Assembly: GCA_905250885.1 (NCBI GenBank)
Contig: CAJNOQ010003443.1
Coordinates: 1-20,263 of the forward strand
DNA: 20,263 nt
Reading direction: 5' to 3'
DNA from: Didymodactylos carnosus
Lineage: Eukaryota; Rotifera; Eurotatoria; Philodinida; Philodinidae
The translations under genes were made by a program, and so were the position numbers. The notes under the pieces are model-generated. The model ran no database searches. It was not told the origin of the DNA and saw only the letters and a program-made list of their open reading frames with translations. Positions 11,399 to 20,263 of the stretch are shown in pieces (position 1 is the first letter of the stretch; each line of letters opens with the position of its first letter).

Positions 11399-11520
11399 CG
11401 ACGGACGAGGCGGTGACGGGGCAGAAAGTTTACGAGTGATCCTCACAAAGGAGACTTTTTGGAAACTTGACAAGGCAAGAAATTTATGGAATGGTCCTCA
11501 CGAGGGACCGAAAGTTAGTC
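11399..11520. repeat. Hairpin-bearing dispersed repeat, copy 2
   Basis: It opens with GACGGACGAGG, as in copy 1. The 23 bases at 11455-11477 match 11108-11130 with three differences, ending in TTGACAAGGCA in both copies. Small stems of the same style recur: around 11439-11454 (GATCCTCACAAAGGAGAC) and at 11493-11509 (GGTCCTCACGAGGGACC). Any short open frame here is a by-product of the repeat. Confidence 0.5.
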
Positions 11521-11789
11521 TACCGTTGACCTCTAACACATACATACCATTTTTTCATTACTGTACGGGAAGCAATAATATGATAAATTCATTTTTTTAT
11601 TGTTGTTATATGCATTTATTTTATTTTTGTTTTCTTTAAAATGAAGTGACTGATCAATCGTTCGAGCCTACAGTATGAGAGGGAGAAAAATGTCTGTTCA
11701 AATAAATATACCTGATATAATAAAGAATTAGATTAAGACTCTCTCCATGACTGAATAATAATCGTCGTTATTCCATTCTTTGCGATCTA

Positions 11790-12852
11790 TTAAGAAAAAC
11801 TAATTGACGATTCAAATAAATTTCGTGGTTTAATCCACTTTTGTTTTCGTATATTAAGTAATTCTGTCACTTCATCTGTTACTAATAATTTGTAGTCCCA
11901 TGTTTCATGTGGTTCAAGTATTGCTGCAGCAACTGTTATTTTTGGTAGTTTTTTCTTGATAGATGGAAGAAGTTGAGTAATCGGCGGCGTTTTAACCGAT
12001 TCGACTTGTAACGATAAAAATAATAAACGATCATATAATTCTAATGGTCCATTTTGATATTTGAAATAACTCTCGTTCAATTGACGTAAACCATCTGTGA
12101 TCTGTTTCATAGTACTCATATTCAATGGATAAAAACTTCTGTTATATAACAACGTAAACCATTTAATTTTATGCGATAAAAATCGTATGGTTTCAATTTC
12201 CCATAATAAACTCATACCTTTATTTCGTTGTAAATCTTCGATGAGTTTTGTTGCGTGAAAATTTGTATTATTTAACCATGTTGTTAATACTTCATTTGGT
12301 AATGGTAATGTATTAATTGCTAAATCTCGGTGTATAATTAACAATCGTCCATTTGGTTTCAATGACTGACGTATAGCGGGAAAATGAGTCGTTAAATCAT
12401 TTAACGAGTGCAAACAATGGATGAGAATAATACGATCAAATGTGTTTGATGTAAGTAACTCAATAGTTTCTATAGAATATGAAATAAAGACAAAATAGCT
12501 TACAGTAGCGTAAACCTTTTCTATACGCACCCTCATTTTGTAATACATTGCTGTTGATATGAGTGATCTTTTTAATAATAAAAAGACGTTCTTGTATTAT
12601 TTCCGGCCAAGCACATTCATCCGTAATACAGCAGATATTGTCGTTACAATTCAACTCAGCATGTTTAGCTATATAGAAACAAAATTCATTTTCGTACGTT
12701 GAACCAAAATGAGAAGTGGATGTTGTTGGTCGATATTGTTGAATATCTTTTGTTGTTGAATAAATTGATGGTAAATGTTGAAGTGAATTAAAATAAAATT
12801 CGGCTGCAACCGAATACGGGCGTGGACTTTCTGGACCGAGATAAGATGTCAT
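11790..12852 (-). CDS. Class I methyltransferase-like protein (two exons)
   Basis: On the minus strand the coding sequence runs 12852-12531 and 12469-11790, about 333 residues ending in TAA. I chose the donor GAGG|GTGCGT at 12530 because it gives a 61-nt intron and keeps frame. The donor at 12515 leaves only 46 nt, and the GTAAGC at 12503 would leave 34 nt and an immediate stop. The N-terminal segment (PYSVAAEFYFN) resembles the substrate-side start of type-11-like SAM methyltransferases. Residues ~118-130 (FDRIILIHCLHSL) and ~143-155 (SLKPNGRLLIIHR) match the acidic-strand and post-motif regions of the Rossmann fold. Motif I, normally D/E-x-G-x-G-x-G, is not recognisable near residues 72-85 (NICCITDECAWPEI), so catalysis is uncertain. 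The C-terminal half is helical and unassigned. Substrate unknown. Confidence 0.7.
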
Positions 12853-14941
12853 CTTTCTAACGTTGAACTAAAAAACGAAAAATATTTGTTATAGAGTACC
12901 TTAAGATCAAAAGAGGTACCTTTTAAAATTTTCGTTGTATTTCTTCTAGTTTTCTGCCATTTTTGATCGAAAAAACTTGCTATTGTACCTGAAGATAGAA
13001 CAAACATTTTTATACACGCTAATGCCAAAATCTCCTGAAAATGTTCGACAGTTTTCGGGCTAGGCTCAAAATACGAAAAACTCTACGGATGCGTCTCTTT
13101 TTACTCTATCTTCGGAAAAAAAAGATGAAAAAGCCAATGATCTTTATAAAAACGTGAGCTTCGTTTACAAACTGAAAAAATCCGAAAAGAACTTTAATTA
13201 CTTTCCAGTTGTCAGAGTCGACAGTGACGAGAACTTTTTGCAATATTTTATATTTATGAGAAGACTCTACTCAATTTCTCACCATTTCAAGTTCTTTAAA
13301 TTAATTTAAACTTACGTATTATCAATCAAAGTTGTTTTTAGAAATCAATTTCAGTTGCATAGTGGTGAGAAATCGTAAAAATTTTATTTTTCTCTCTTTC
13401 TGTATATAAAAATATTATATTTCGACATGTATATTGAGCTCATATATATTCTTCTTTTGTCCTATTGACAACCAGCACTGATTTTTAACAGCAATCGTAC
13501 TTTTTTTTGTTATAAAATCACGATGGTAGAAGGGAAAAAAAGAAGAAAGATCACACAACATTCAGTTGCATTCTCTTGATTACTCTCAATAGTAACTGTG
13601 TAGTAGAAAAAGTAGAAGAATAGGTGATGACTGGAATCAAAAATGAACAAAATAATTGTATATGGCCAAAGGAAAGAAATAATAATAAATAACAAAAAAA
13701 AATTGTTTCTAAACAGTAATTCAAAATTTTATTTTATTTTTAAATTATACTTGAAAAATACTTTTAATATCAAATGGATGTGGGAATATAAAAGGATTTT
13801 TCAGAACTAGGCTACGTTGGATACTGTCAGTAACATTTCACTATATATACACAATAACCGAAATTTCGAGTTTTAAAATATTTTAATTTTGTGGTTGTTT
13901 CCTAATTTATGGTATTTAGATTGTTTTTTTTACAATGGATGATTCTTTGGGAAACGTAACGTATGCGTATTGACTCTAAGCCAAATCGTTTCAAACTTTT
14001 AAGGCTGCTGAAACTGGTGTGCTCATGACAAAAATCGCCTTAAAAAGTTTTCAAAGCCTTGCCATCAAGTTTGAGACCAGGGAGAGCTTCGAAGAGGTTC
14101 CTGAGTAGAACGACGTTGCCACTGCTCTGTCATCTCTCAAGACGTAAAACTTCGAACTTCTATCATACATAGAACTCATTATTCTGAACATTTTCTATAT
14201 TAGAAATTTTTTTCCATCGAGTCGTGTTTTACGAAAAATAACTTACAAAATGATGATTTTTGACACTTCTTCCGCTAAAATACCTCCATAAAAAGAAAAC
14301 AAAAACTTAATATCAATACATGATTTAGGCGCCTCACTCTGTGTTCTATCCCACAGTGAAACCCACAAGCTTGTAGCTTATTCTAGTGCTAAATCGCAGA
14401 GCAAACATTAGAGGTTAGTTTTCAACTTTGAACACGTGCAGCGGACAAATCCAGGATTTGTCAGTCCGATCATATACACGACATAAATCTATATGGTGAG
14501 TACATCAATTCCTAAAAGTGGTATTTCGAGATGATGTTTTATGGTCAAAAAAATTCAGCCCAAAGTTGAAGAAAATTCACGAATACTCAAGCGAGGAATT
14601 CGTGAAAAATCTGCTTTTATCTGTTGAAACTGTTAAAGAGACAATGGTTCCATTCTAAAATGTTAGCAAAAACCCACTGACAGATATGAATAACCACAGA
14701 TATCGTGTTAAAACACTAAAAACAGATTTATCACAATCAACATCGTTAATAAAAACGTTGAAAACGAGTAAAGTTCGTTTGCAGACTAAAATTATATATT
14801 CATTTCTCTCTACTTGATTGATATAGAATTGTGCAATAGGTTCTTGTGTACAGATAATTTTTCTCTACAAAAAATGGCAAAATAGAACTTTATCTCTTCT
14901 TTTTCGCTGGTTTTCGATGTGCTATAGAAGAAAACTTCTCC
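12853..14941. other. Intergenic spacer, mixed composition
   Basis: No supportable gene. The stretch around 13075-13315 (+) stays open for about 80 codons without an ATG and is lysine/serine-rich; it may be a decayed element or chance. Patches near 13960-14160 and 14320-14480 are less AT-rich and may be old repeat copies. A perfect inverted repeat GACAAATCC-A-GGATTTGTC lies at 14444-14462. The last few hundred bases may be the upstream part of the LINE remnant that follows. Confidence 0.5.
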
Positions 14942-15277
14942 CAAAACATCCTAAATTTCGGTGTATCGATGTGTCTCAATAGTATAATCGAATGCATAAA
15001 TCGGATTTTGCGTGATTCACCTCAATTTCTTCTTTTATTACTATACAAAACGTGCGTTTTGCCAAAAATAGATTGTTGCTGTGCAGTTTACGATTCAGAG
15101 TATACCATCCATCTACAGCCTTTCGAAACAGTTCAGAGCTCAGTAGTTCGTATCATAAGTTGAAATTTTGACCGTGACGTAAACAGTCGTGCCCTCATCA
15201 CCATATTAGATCTCCCTGACCTTGCCACGCGATGATGGAACTTAGTTGCGTTTTACAGAATAGCTAACGGAATCTAA
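14942..15277 (+). pseudogene. Decayed non-LTR retrotransposon (LINE) fragment, post-RT region
   Basis: Translation in one frame gives the region that follows the reverse-transcriptase core in CR1/jockey-like LINE ORF2 proteins: LLLLYKTCVLPKIDCCCAVY, then an acidic/aromatic spacer, FETVQSSVVRIIS, then ALITILDLPDLATR and a final FYRIANGI. This follows the usual pattern 'LYKTxVxPxxxYxxxVxx...LExVQxxxxRxI...LxxLxLPxLxxRR...xYKIxNG'. In-frame stops at 15161-15163 (TGA), 15233-15235 (TGA) and 15275-15277 (TAA) show that it is dead. I see no clear RT catalytic block upstream, so the copy is 5'-truncated or too diverged to read by eye. Confidence 0.7.
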
Positions 15278-15471
15278 TCTTTAGCAACAATTGGCGCATT
15301 TTCTGTCACACCTCAGATTATGATTATTATTCAGGTTGCTTCCTGTGATATGTGTGATATGCGTGTACAGCTGATTCACTGCTTCGTTACTTGTTTGTTG
15401 TCAGTACCATTATTTGTCGTGTTTTTTCGAGTTTTTCTTTATTTTCGTGGGCGTCAGAGATGGGATGGTTT

Positions 15472-15724
15472 GGTTTGAACTTTTGAAAGAAATCGATCGG
15501 TTCGATTCGTGAAATTTCTTACTCGCTGAGGCTCGGCCTCAGCTACTTTTTCCTTCGAGGTTTAAAAAGAACATCTAAAAAAGTGCTACTGCGTGAAAGA
15601 TAGATATCGTTCTTAATTTAGTCAGTCTAACATTCGATAAAGTAGTACGCCCGGAAAAATATCGAAACTTTCGAAACTTTTTCGATTCGGTTTGAAAGTT
15701 TTGAAAACTCGATCGGTTCGGTTC
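15472..15724. repeat. Direct-repeat pair enclosing a perfect hairpin
   Basis: The segment 15472-15508 (GGTTTGAACTTTTGAAAGAA followed by ATCGATCGGTTCGATTC) recurs at 15689-15724 with a few changes (GGTTTGAAAGTTTTGAAAAC then TCGATCGGTTCGGTTC). Between them lies a perfect hairpin with 8-bp arms at 15525-15543 (GCTGAGGC-TCG-GCCTCAGC). GAAACTTTCGAAACTTTTTC just before the second copy is a related, partly inverted motif. The nature is unknown: it could be a small non-autonomous element or a degenerate minisatellite. Confidence 0.5.
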
Positions 15725-16486
15725 TGTTTCAAAAAGCATGAAAACGGCAAAATGCTATGTTACAGATATTTTTGCTTCAAGCTAACAGGTTTTATCCAGT
15801 CTTTTTTAAGTCAGAATCAATTTGTTTTCAATTTTTCTGGAAAAATCTTGCTGATATTTCGATCCTTCAAATGATATAATATTCTTTCAAAGACAACGCA
15901 GTTTAAAATTGAATATGATTTAAATTTGCTAAGTATCTCTCGAATTTCTTCGTGAAACAATCGTTCATTTTTACATAACGTTTTTTTGAAAGTAAACCTG
16001 GAATTATTCAACCTTTTCAATATCGTATTAGAGTAAAGTGTATGGAGTTAACTATATTCACATCCTTTTATCATCAAATTATGGTTTAGAAAAAAAGATT
16101 TCAATGGTAAGATGTAGTTTTGAATCGTCTCTATGATTCTTTTCCATCCCTGTAGAATGAATCTGCACGACGTATCTTTAGGAAGAACTGCACTTGGAAA
16201 CCACACACTGCAAAAATTCTTGTAAATGGTAGCTAGAGTTGCACAACTTAGTGTCTGTATCTGAAACTGCGTCTGTAAATAGCGTTAAGGTGTGTAGATA
16301 AAGCGGGAAACACTTGTGGTCGTATTCCTACTAGGAAACGCCTTCACGATCTTCATACAATTATTCTAAATCAAATGATGTTTGTACATGTTTTTAAAAC
16401 TATTTATTAACCAATACCCGAAAGCAACTAAAGAAAATGTTTTAAAATCGACGAAGTGGAGTAGTAGTAGATTATAACAGCAGTTA

Positions 16487-16509
16487 AAGAGAAAGAGAAA
16501 GAGAAAGAG
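16487..16509. repeat. (GAGAAA)n microsatellite
   Basis: Almost four tandem copies of a six-base purine unit. Confidence 0.85.
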
Positions 16510-16779
16510 TTAATCATTAAATCTAATGTCTTTGTAAACGTTTCGTGTATTTTTATGAACCTGAAGGTACCTTGCAATAGTTTGTCCTTCACTTTTAGTT
16601 TCTTTATTTTCTTGGAGTTAAATCTCAGATTGAGCAAGAAGCAAGCTAATTATTACTTTGTTATTGAAACATATTGACACCATTAATGACGACCTGAGTA
16701 CAAACTATGAATTAACCGCTATAAAATTACATAGCAATTACTCTCTCACAAGACTACGTTAATTATCAACAACACGGCA

Positions 16780-17121
16780 GTGCAACGAGAGGTAAAAAAC
16801 ACTGATCATTCACAATATCAATTACGGAGAACGAGCTTACTGGTTACAAGCCAACTTGAAAAAGTGTTCTCATCACCCTGCATGGCACGTGTACACTCAC
16901 CACACCAATTATCTCTTCCTGCTGTAAAAGTTCTATATTCCAAAATGGCAACCAACCATCTTTTAGATGCTCTTGACAAGAAACTAAATGGCGCACAGAA
17001 CTTTAGGACATTCCCATATTCAGAATCCGCTCCGTATTCTCATTTTTCTATTTTTCTAACATACTTTTCAGATCTTGAACAAACAGAAAATGACACAAAA
17101 AGTGTAATCGCACCGCATTAA
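16780..17121 (+). other. Unassigned open frame, possibly decayed coding sequence
   Basis: A frame of about 113 codons beginning at a GTG, with a balanced composition unlike the low-complexity frames elsewhere in the spacer. Its first in-frame ATG (within PCMARVH) comes about 30 codons in. It has no recognisable domain, no clear splice sites and no polyadenylation signal in an obvious place. It may be a remnant of a mobile element, or chance in a less AT-rich patch. Confidence 0.2.
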
Positions 17122-17381
17122 TAATGTAAAAACTATTTCGCCCTTCGGAAATATATTTCTCATATCACCACTATCTCATCATGCGTTCCTCATTGTTTAT
17201 ATTACATTATTATTAATTACTGATGAACGAAACTACAAGAACCTGTACGCTTCCGGAAGTGTATGACTGAATATCGGATACTAGTACACTAGTAATCAAA
17301 GAAAATGCTTAGATAAATTAGAATGTGTCGCATAAATAACTTAGCAGAAAGTTTCGTTCTTCGTTCAGTAAAACACATTTT

Positions 17382-17404
17382 GTTAGAACGTTAGAACGTT
17401 AGAA
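17382..17404. repeat. Tandem repeat of GTTAGAAC
   Basis: Nearly three copies of an eight-base unit. Confidence 0.85.
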
Positions 17405-17635
17405 AAACAAACAAAATCAAAAATCTTATAACTTTTCTTTCAAGTGACAGATAAAGTTGAAACTTTCAGAGTAAACAGGCATCAAACAGATGTAATCTAA
17501 AAAGAATTTTCAGTTCTCAAGTCCCTTTAATTCTTGAGTTATAAGAAAAACAACTTATACTATAGCCGTTGAAAATAACAAAAAAGTTCGTTTTCTCCAC
17601 AACCAAGAGGCAAAGGGAAAAATTTTCTTCAACTT

Positions 17636-17666
17636 TGTAGAATCATGTAGAATCTATGTAGAATCA
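17636..17666. repeat. Tandem repeat of TGTAGAATCA
   Basis: Three consecutive copies of a 10-11-base unit; the middle copy carries an inserted T (TGTAGAATCTA). Confidence 0.85.
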
Positions 17667-18646
17667 TGAGTCCTACCTATCGGCAAAATATCAATCAAAA
17701 CGGCCTCGGATAGTTGCAATTCATATCTTTCTGATGTTTTAAGTGACAACCGAAGGGAGGCGTGAGGTTCATTAGTATTGAAGAAGAAAATATACATCTT
17801 CCATTCATACCATCCCGTATTGCTGCATTGATAGTCCCTTGTACTATCGCGATATAGAAAAAAAAAGGGTTCCATTCAAAAATCTGTGAATCGCAGATGA
17901 ATGCTACTTGTTTTTAAAACGAAGGTAAAAGCTATGAGAACATCAGCTGTTACAATTACTGGTAGATCGCAACACAGAACGATATTAGTCAGACATATAG
18001 AATGCTCAGATTAAGATGCTAAAACTTTCAGAATGTGGATCATTTAACACGGAAAATATAATGAGATTATTCGTGATTATTTAGTAATCTTCAAACAGAA
18101 ACAAAAATTACAAGAATATCGGAATATGATAATTATTTACCAAGCTGTTCTTGTGCAAACGAGATTGTAATAGATTTGCATACGAGAAAGTATTCATATC
18201 TTTCACCATGGCAGAAAACTATAAACGATAAAACACGAAACTCAGCTTTAATTTTTACACGTGATTCAATCTATAAATTTTCTTGATCTTTTTTTCTCGA
18301 TCAGTAAAATCAGGACGTTTACGTTCAGAGACTAGAAAATCTAGAAGATCTGTCGGCATGTAGACATATAGTATAACTGAATTTTAGACGGAACTGCTTT
18401 CTAACAAGATTTTTCAGCTTAGATTTAGATAAACATTCATTTTCCTCAATTAAATTTTTCGCGCATTTGGATCAAATTAATGAAAGGATTGATAAAAAGG
18501 AAAAAATATATATTTCTCTCTCGTATACTAAAATCTTTTAATCTGAAACAGTTTCTAGTCATGAACACAAACGTATTATCCAAATCTTTCTAACATATAA
18601 GAGAGTGCATTTTTCCTTCTTAAGTGTTGATCGTCCATCATTTTTC

Positions 18647-18812
18647 CAGTGGCGGATCCAGAAAAATTTCCGGATGGATGCGTATTTTTAGAAAATTAGT
18701 TAGTAAATCGGATGTTTTGATAAAATAAATTAACTCACTCTTAAACCAGGAGAAGCGCTATAAAATCAAAAATTTCAGTGGATGTACCCACACCCATCCT
18801 AAATTCAGCATG
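18647..18812. mobile_element. Degenerate hAT-like MITE (non-autonomous DNA transposon)
   Basis: The left end reads CAGTGGCGGATCCAG, a terminal motif I know from many short hAT-type elements in animals. About 165 bases away the right end (CCATCCTAAATTCAGCATGG) is a decayed inverted version, where an intact one would read roughly ...GGATCCGCCACTG. The inner part near 18776-18798 (GTGGATGTACCCACACCCATCC) also fits the GGG/CCC-rich subterminal style of this group. There is no coding capacity. The eight-base flanks (about CATTTTTC and TATTTCCT) do not form a clean target-site duplication, in line with old age. Confidence 0.5.
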
Positions 18813-19233
18813 GTATTTCCTCCTATAGTTAAACTTTGACAGCACCAAAAGAAAAGAATACTGGATTTTATTCTGTGTCTGTACATTTATTCATTTATCT
18901 CAATGAATTCAAAACGAAGAATGTTTTAAAAGACTTTTAGAGCTTTCACAGCTCCGGCAAGCTTGAAGATGGATATAATATCGCAGATTTGATAAACAAT
19001 TTTTCTTGTTGTTTTACAGTTCATTAATCACTCAAATTTGATTTTTTTTCAGTCACAAAATTTATATCTATAAATTAATCGTATTGTATATCGTATATTA
19101 TTTGATGCAAAAGAAACAGAAACTAAAATATAAGATGAGAAACAAAACAAATACTTTATAATATTTACACATACACACAAGAAAAAAAAAAGAAGAACCA
19201 GTAAAAGAAGCTGATCTCACTGGATGCACATTA
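18813..19233. other. Intergenic spacer downstream of the SET gene
   Basis: AT-rich sequence with no open frame of interest. It must hold the 3' untranslated region of the minus-strand SET gene, but I see no canonical AATAAA on that strand within the first 120 bases, so the polyadenylation signal is a variant or lies further away. Confidence 0.5.
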
Positions 19234-19714
19234 TCATTGTTCCAGTTTTGTAGCAGGTTTACTTAACCAGTACCATCGTCCATAATCGGCATATATTTCT
19301 TCACCACTAGCAATATTTCGTTTTGCAATAACATACGCACAATTTTCATCTGGTCGTTTATCAAAATAAACATTTTGATATCGTTTATTTCTCGCATCGT
19401 TTATGTAACGTCCTAATATTGTTACATCGTCACTTGGATCAACATAACATTGTGGGCCCAATCGCATGAGATACGTTTTATCTTTTTGTCGTATTGCATC
19501 TATCGTACGTAGTGTTCGACCTTTGTAGATGCAAACTATTGCATTAGCATTTATAGCAGATTTTGCATATAAACCCTTACCGGCTCCTAAAATGTAAAAC
19601 TCCTGTATAAAAAGAGATTAAATACTAATTCTTATTTTGTTTTCTTTGAGACTATCAAAAGAAAGAAATATTCATACCAGGTATTTTGGAGTCTTTTACT
19701 TCTAGTTCAACCAT
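19234..19714 (-). CDS. Short SET-domain protein (two exons), putative lysine methyltransferase
   Basis: On the minus strand the coding sequence runs 19714-19678 and 19586-19234, about 129 residues, with a 91-nt GT-AG intron. The join restores the SET N-terminus exactly: ...DSKIP|GAGKGLYAK. The domain fills almost the whole protein. Residues 13-20 (GAGKGLYA) form the first SAM-binding motif; 32-35 (IYKG) the second strand; 71-77 (GRYINDA) take the place of the usual RFxNHSC; 107-119 (GEEIYADYGRWYW) hold the catalytic-tyrosine motif. There are no pre- or post-SET cysteines and no other domain, so it resembles the compact SET proteins of protists and viruses in size. The NH pair is ND here, as in some divergent SET families. 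It may modify a histone or another protein; the substrate is unknown. The start is uncertain because an in-frame TGA lies eight codons upstream of the chosen ATG. Confidence 0.75.
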
Positions 19715-19823
19715 TCCACATGGACGATATGTCTTTCAACCGATAACAAATTCTAAAAAATTTATATTTAGATATGTATTAAGCAATCTATTTGCGAAAA
19801 ATCAAAGTATTGTCAGATTTATT

Positions 19824-20263
19824 TTAAAATGTCCTCCACTGTTTCTTGAATAACTTTTGATAGGAAAAAGACAGAGATCTACGGTTTTCACCATTCAAAA
19901 TAGCAATCTGGAGTACATAGAAATTTAATTGGTCAGTTAGTGGGCAAGTTGGCCAGTTTATACTGAACATTTCGAGAGCGGTATTCTGACAACAATTCTT
20001 GTTTGATCTTAGATCCAAGAATAGCCAGTCTATAAAGAAAATCAAGCTCTTCGATCTGCGCAAGGCCCATCTTGATAGCTTGACCGTTGAGGTGGTATAA
20101 ACATTTCTGCTGGAGTCTCGAAATCGACCCCATGACATTGGGTTACTTTAAAGCAGGTCAAAGTAGGTGTTTTCGACCATGCTTAGTCGATTGGTCATGT
20201 TGGTTTCAATTTAGAAGCGATCCGAAGTCTCTGAGTCAATATTCCGGAAATTGCATCCTTGGG
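19824..20263 (-). other. Coding-like sequence of unknown nature at the window edge
   Basis: Two overlapping minus-strand frames are open here: 20138-19824 (about 104 codons) and 20133-19933 (about 66 codons). The second looks more protein-like, with leucine-rich helical stretches (GLAQIEELDFLYRLAILGSK). The DNA is clearly less AT-rich than the SET gene beside it. Neither frame extends upstream without stops, and I recognise no domain. It may be the decayed end of a gene or mobile element that continues beyond the window. Confidence 0.25.

Larger units (their letters stand above)
17122..18646. other. Intergenic spacer with short tandem repeats
   Basis: No gene recognised. A minus-strand open frame at 17654-17875 has no domain and no partner exons. 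The block around 17410-17600 looks like repeat-derived DNA because of its mixed composition, but I cannot name a family. Two short tandem repeats are listed separately. Confidence 0.5.

Noticed and set aside
12470..12503. The best-consensus donor (GTAAGC) for the methyltransferase intron.
   Set aside because: It would leave a 34-nt intron and create an immediate TAA at the junction; the donor at 12530 gives 61 nt and keeps frame.

Overview
The window looks like nuclear DNA of a small-genome invertebrate. It is strongly AT-rich, has metazoan-type spliced genes with mostly 58-135 nt GT-AG introns, and carries an extracellular SUEL-lectin/CUB receptor gene. A bdelloid rotifer (Rotaria/Adineta type) is my best guess from the compact introns and gene types. 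This is inference; no marker gene fixes the taxon. The standard genetic code fits all models.

Layout. Positions 1-6.9 kb form a gene-poor, very AT-rich tract with homopolymer runs and microsatellites; I find no supportable gene there. Positions 6923-10381 (+) hold a nine-exon gene for a single-pass membrane protein: signal peptide, SUEL (galactose/rhamnose-binding) lectin-like domain, CUB domain, stem, transmembrane helix and a ~350-residue Ser/Thr/Pro-rich cytoplasmic tail. The first seven introns are all phase 1. A 26-bp perfect inverted repeat lies just downstream. Positions 10.6-11.7 kb are intergenic, with a diverged two-copy repeat that contains small hairpins. Positions 11790-12852 (-) hold a two-exon class I methyltransferase-like gene whose SAM-binding glycine motif appears eroded. 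Positions 12.9-19.2 kb are a repeat-rich spacer: a decayed LINE fragment (~14.9-15.3 kb), a direct-repeat pair enclosing a perfect hairpin (15.5-15.7 kb), short tandem repeats, and a degenerate hAT-like MITE (18.65-18.81 kb). Positions 19234-19714 (-) hold a two-exon gene for a minimal SET-domain protein of about 129 residues. The right edge (19.8-20.26 kb) has less AT-rich, coding-like sequence of unknown nature on the minus strand.

The three genes do not form an evident pathway; they look like independent neighbours. The most notable points are the lectin/CUB receptor with two possible cytoplasmic tails set by one optional intron, the long perfect hairpin behind it, the methyltransferase without a recognisable motif I, and the very short SET protein whose 5' end is unusual.
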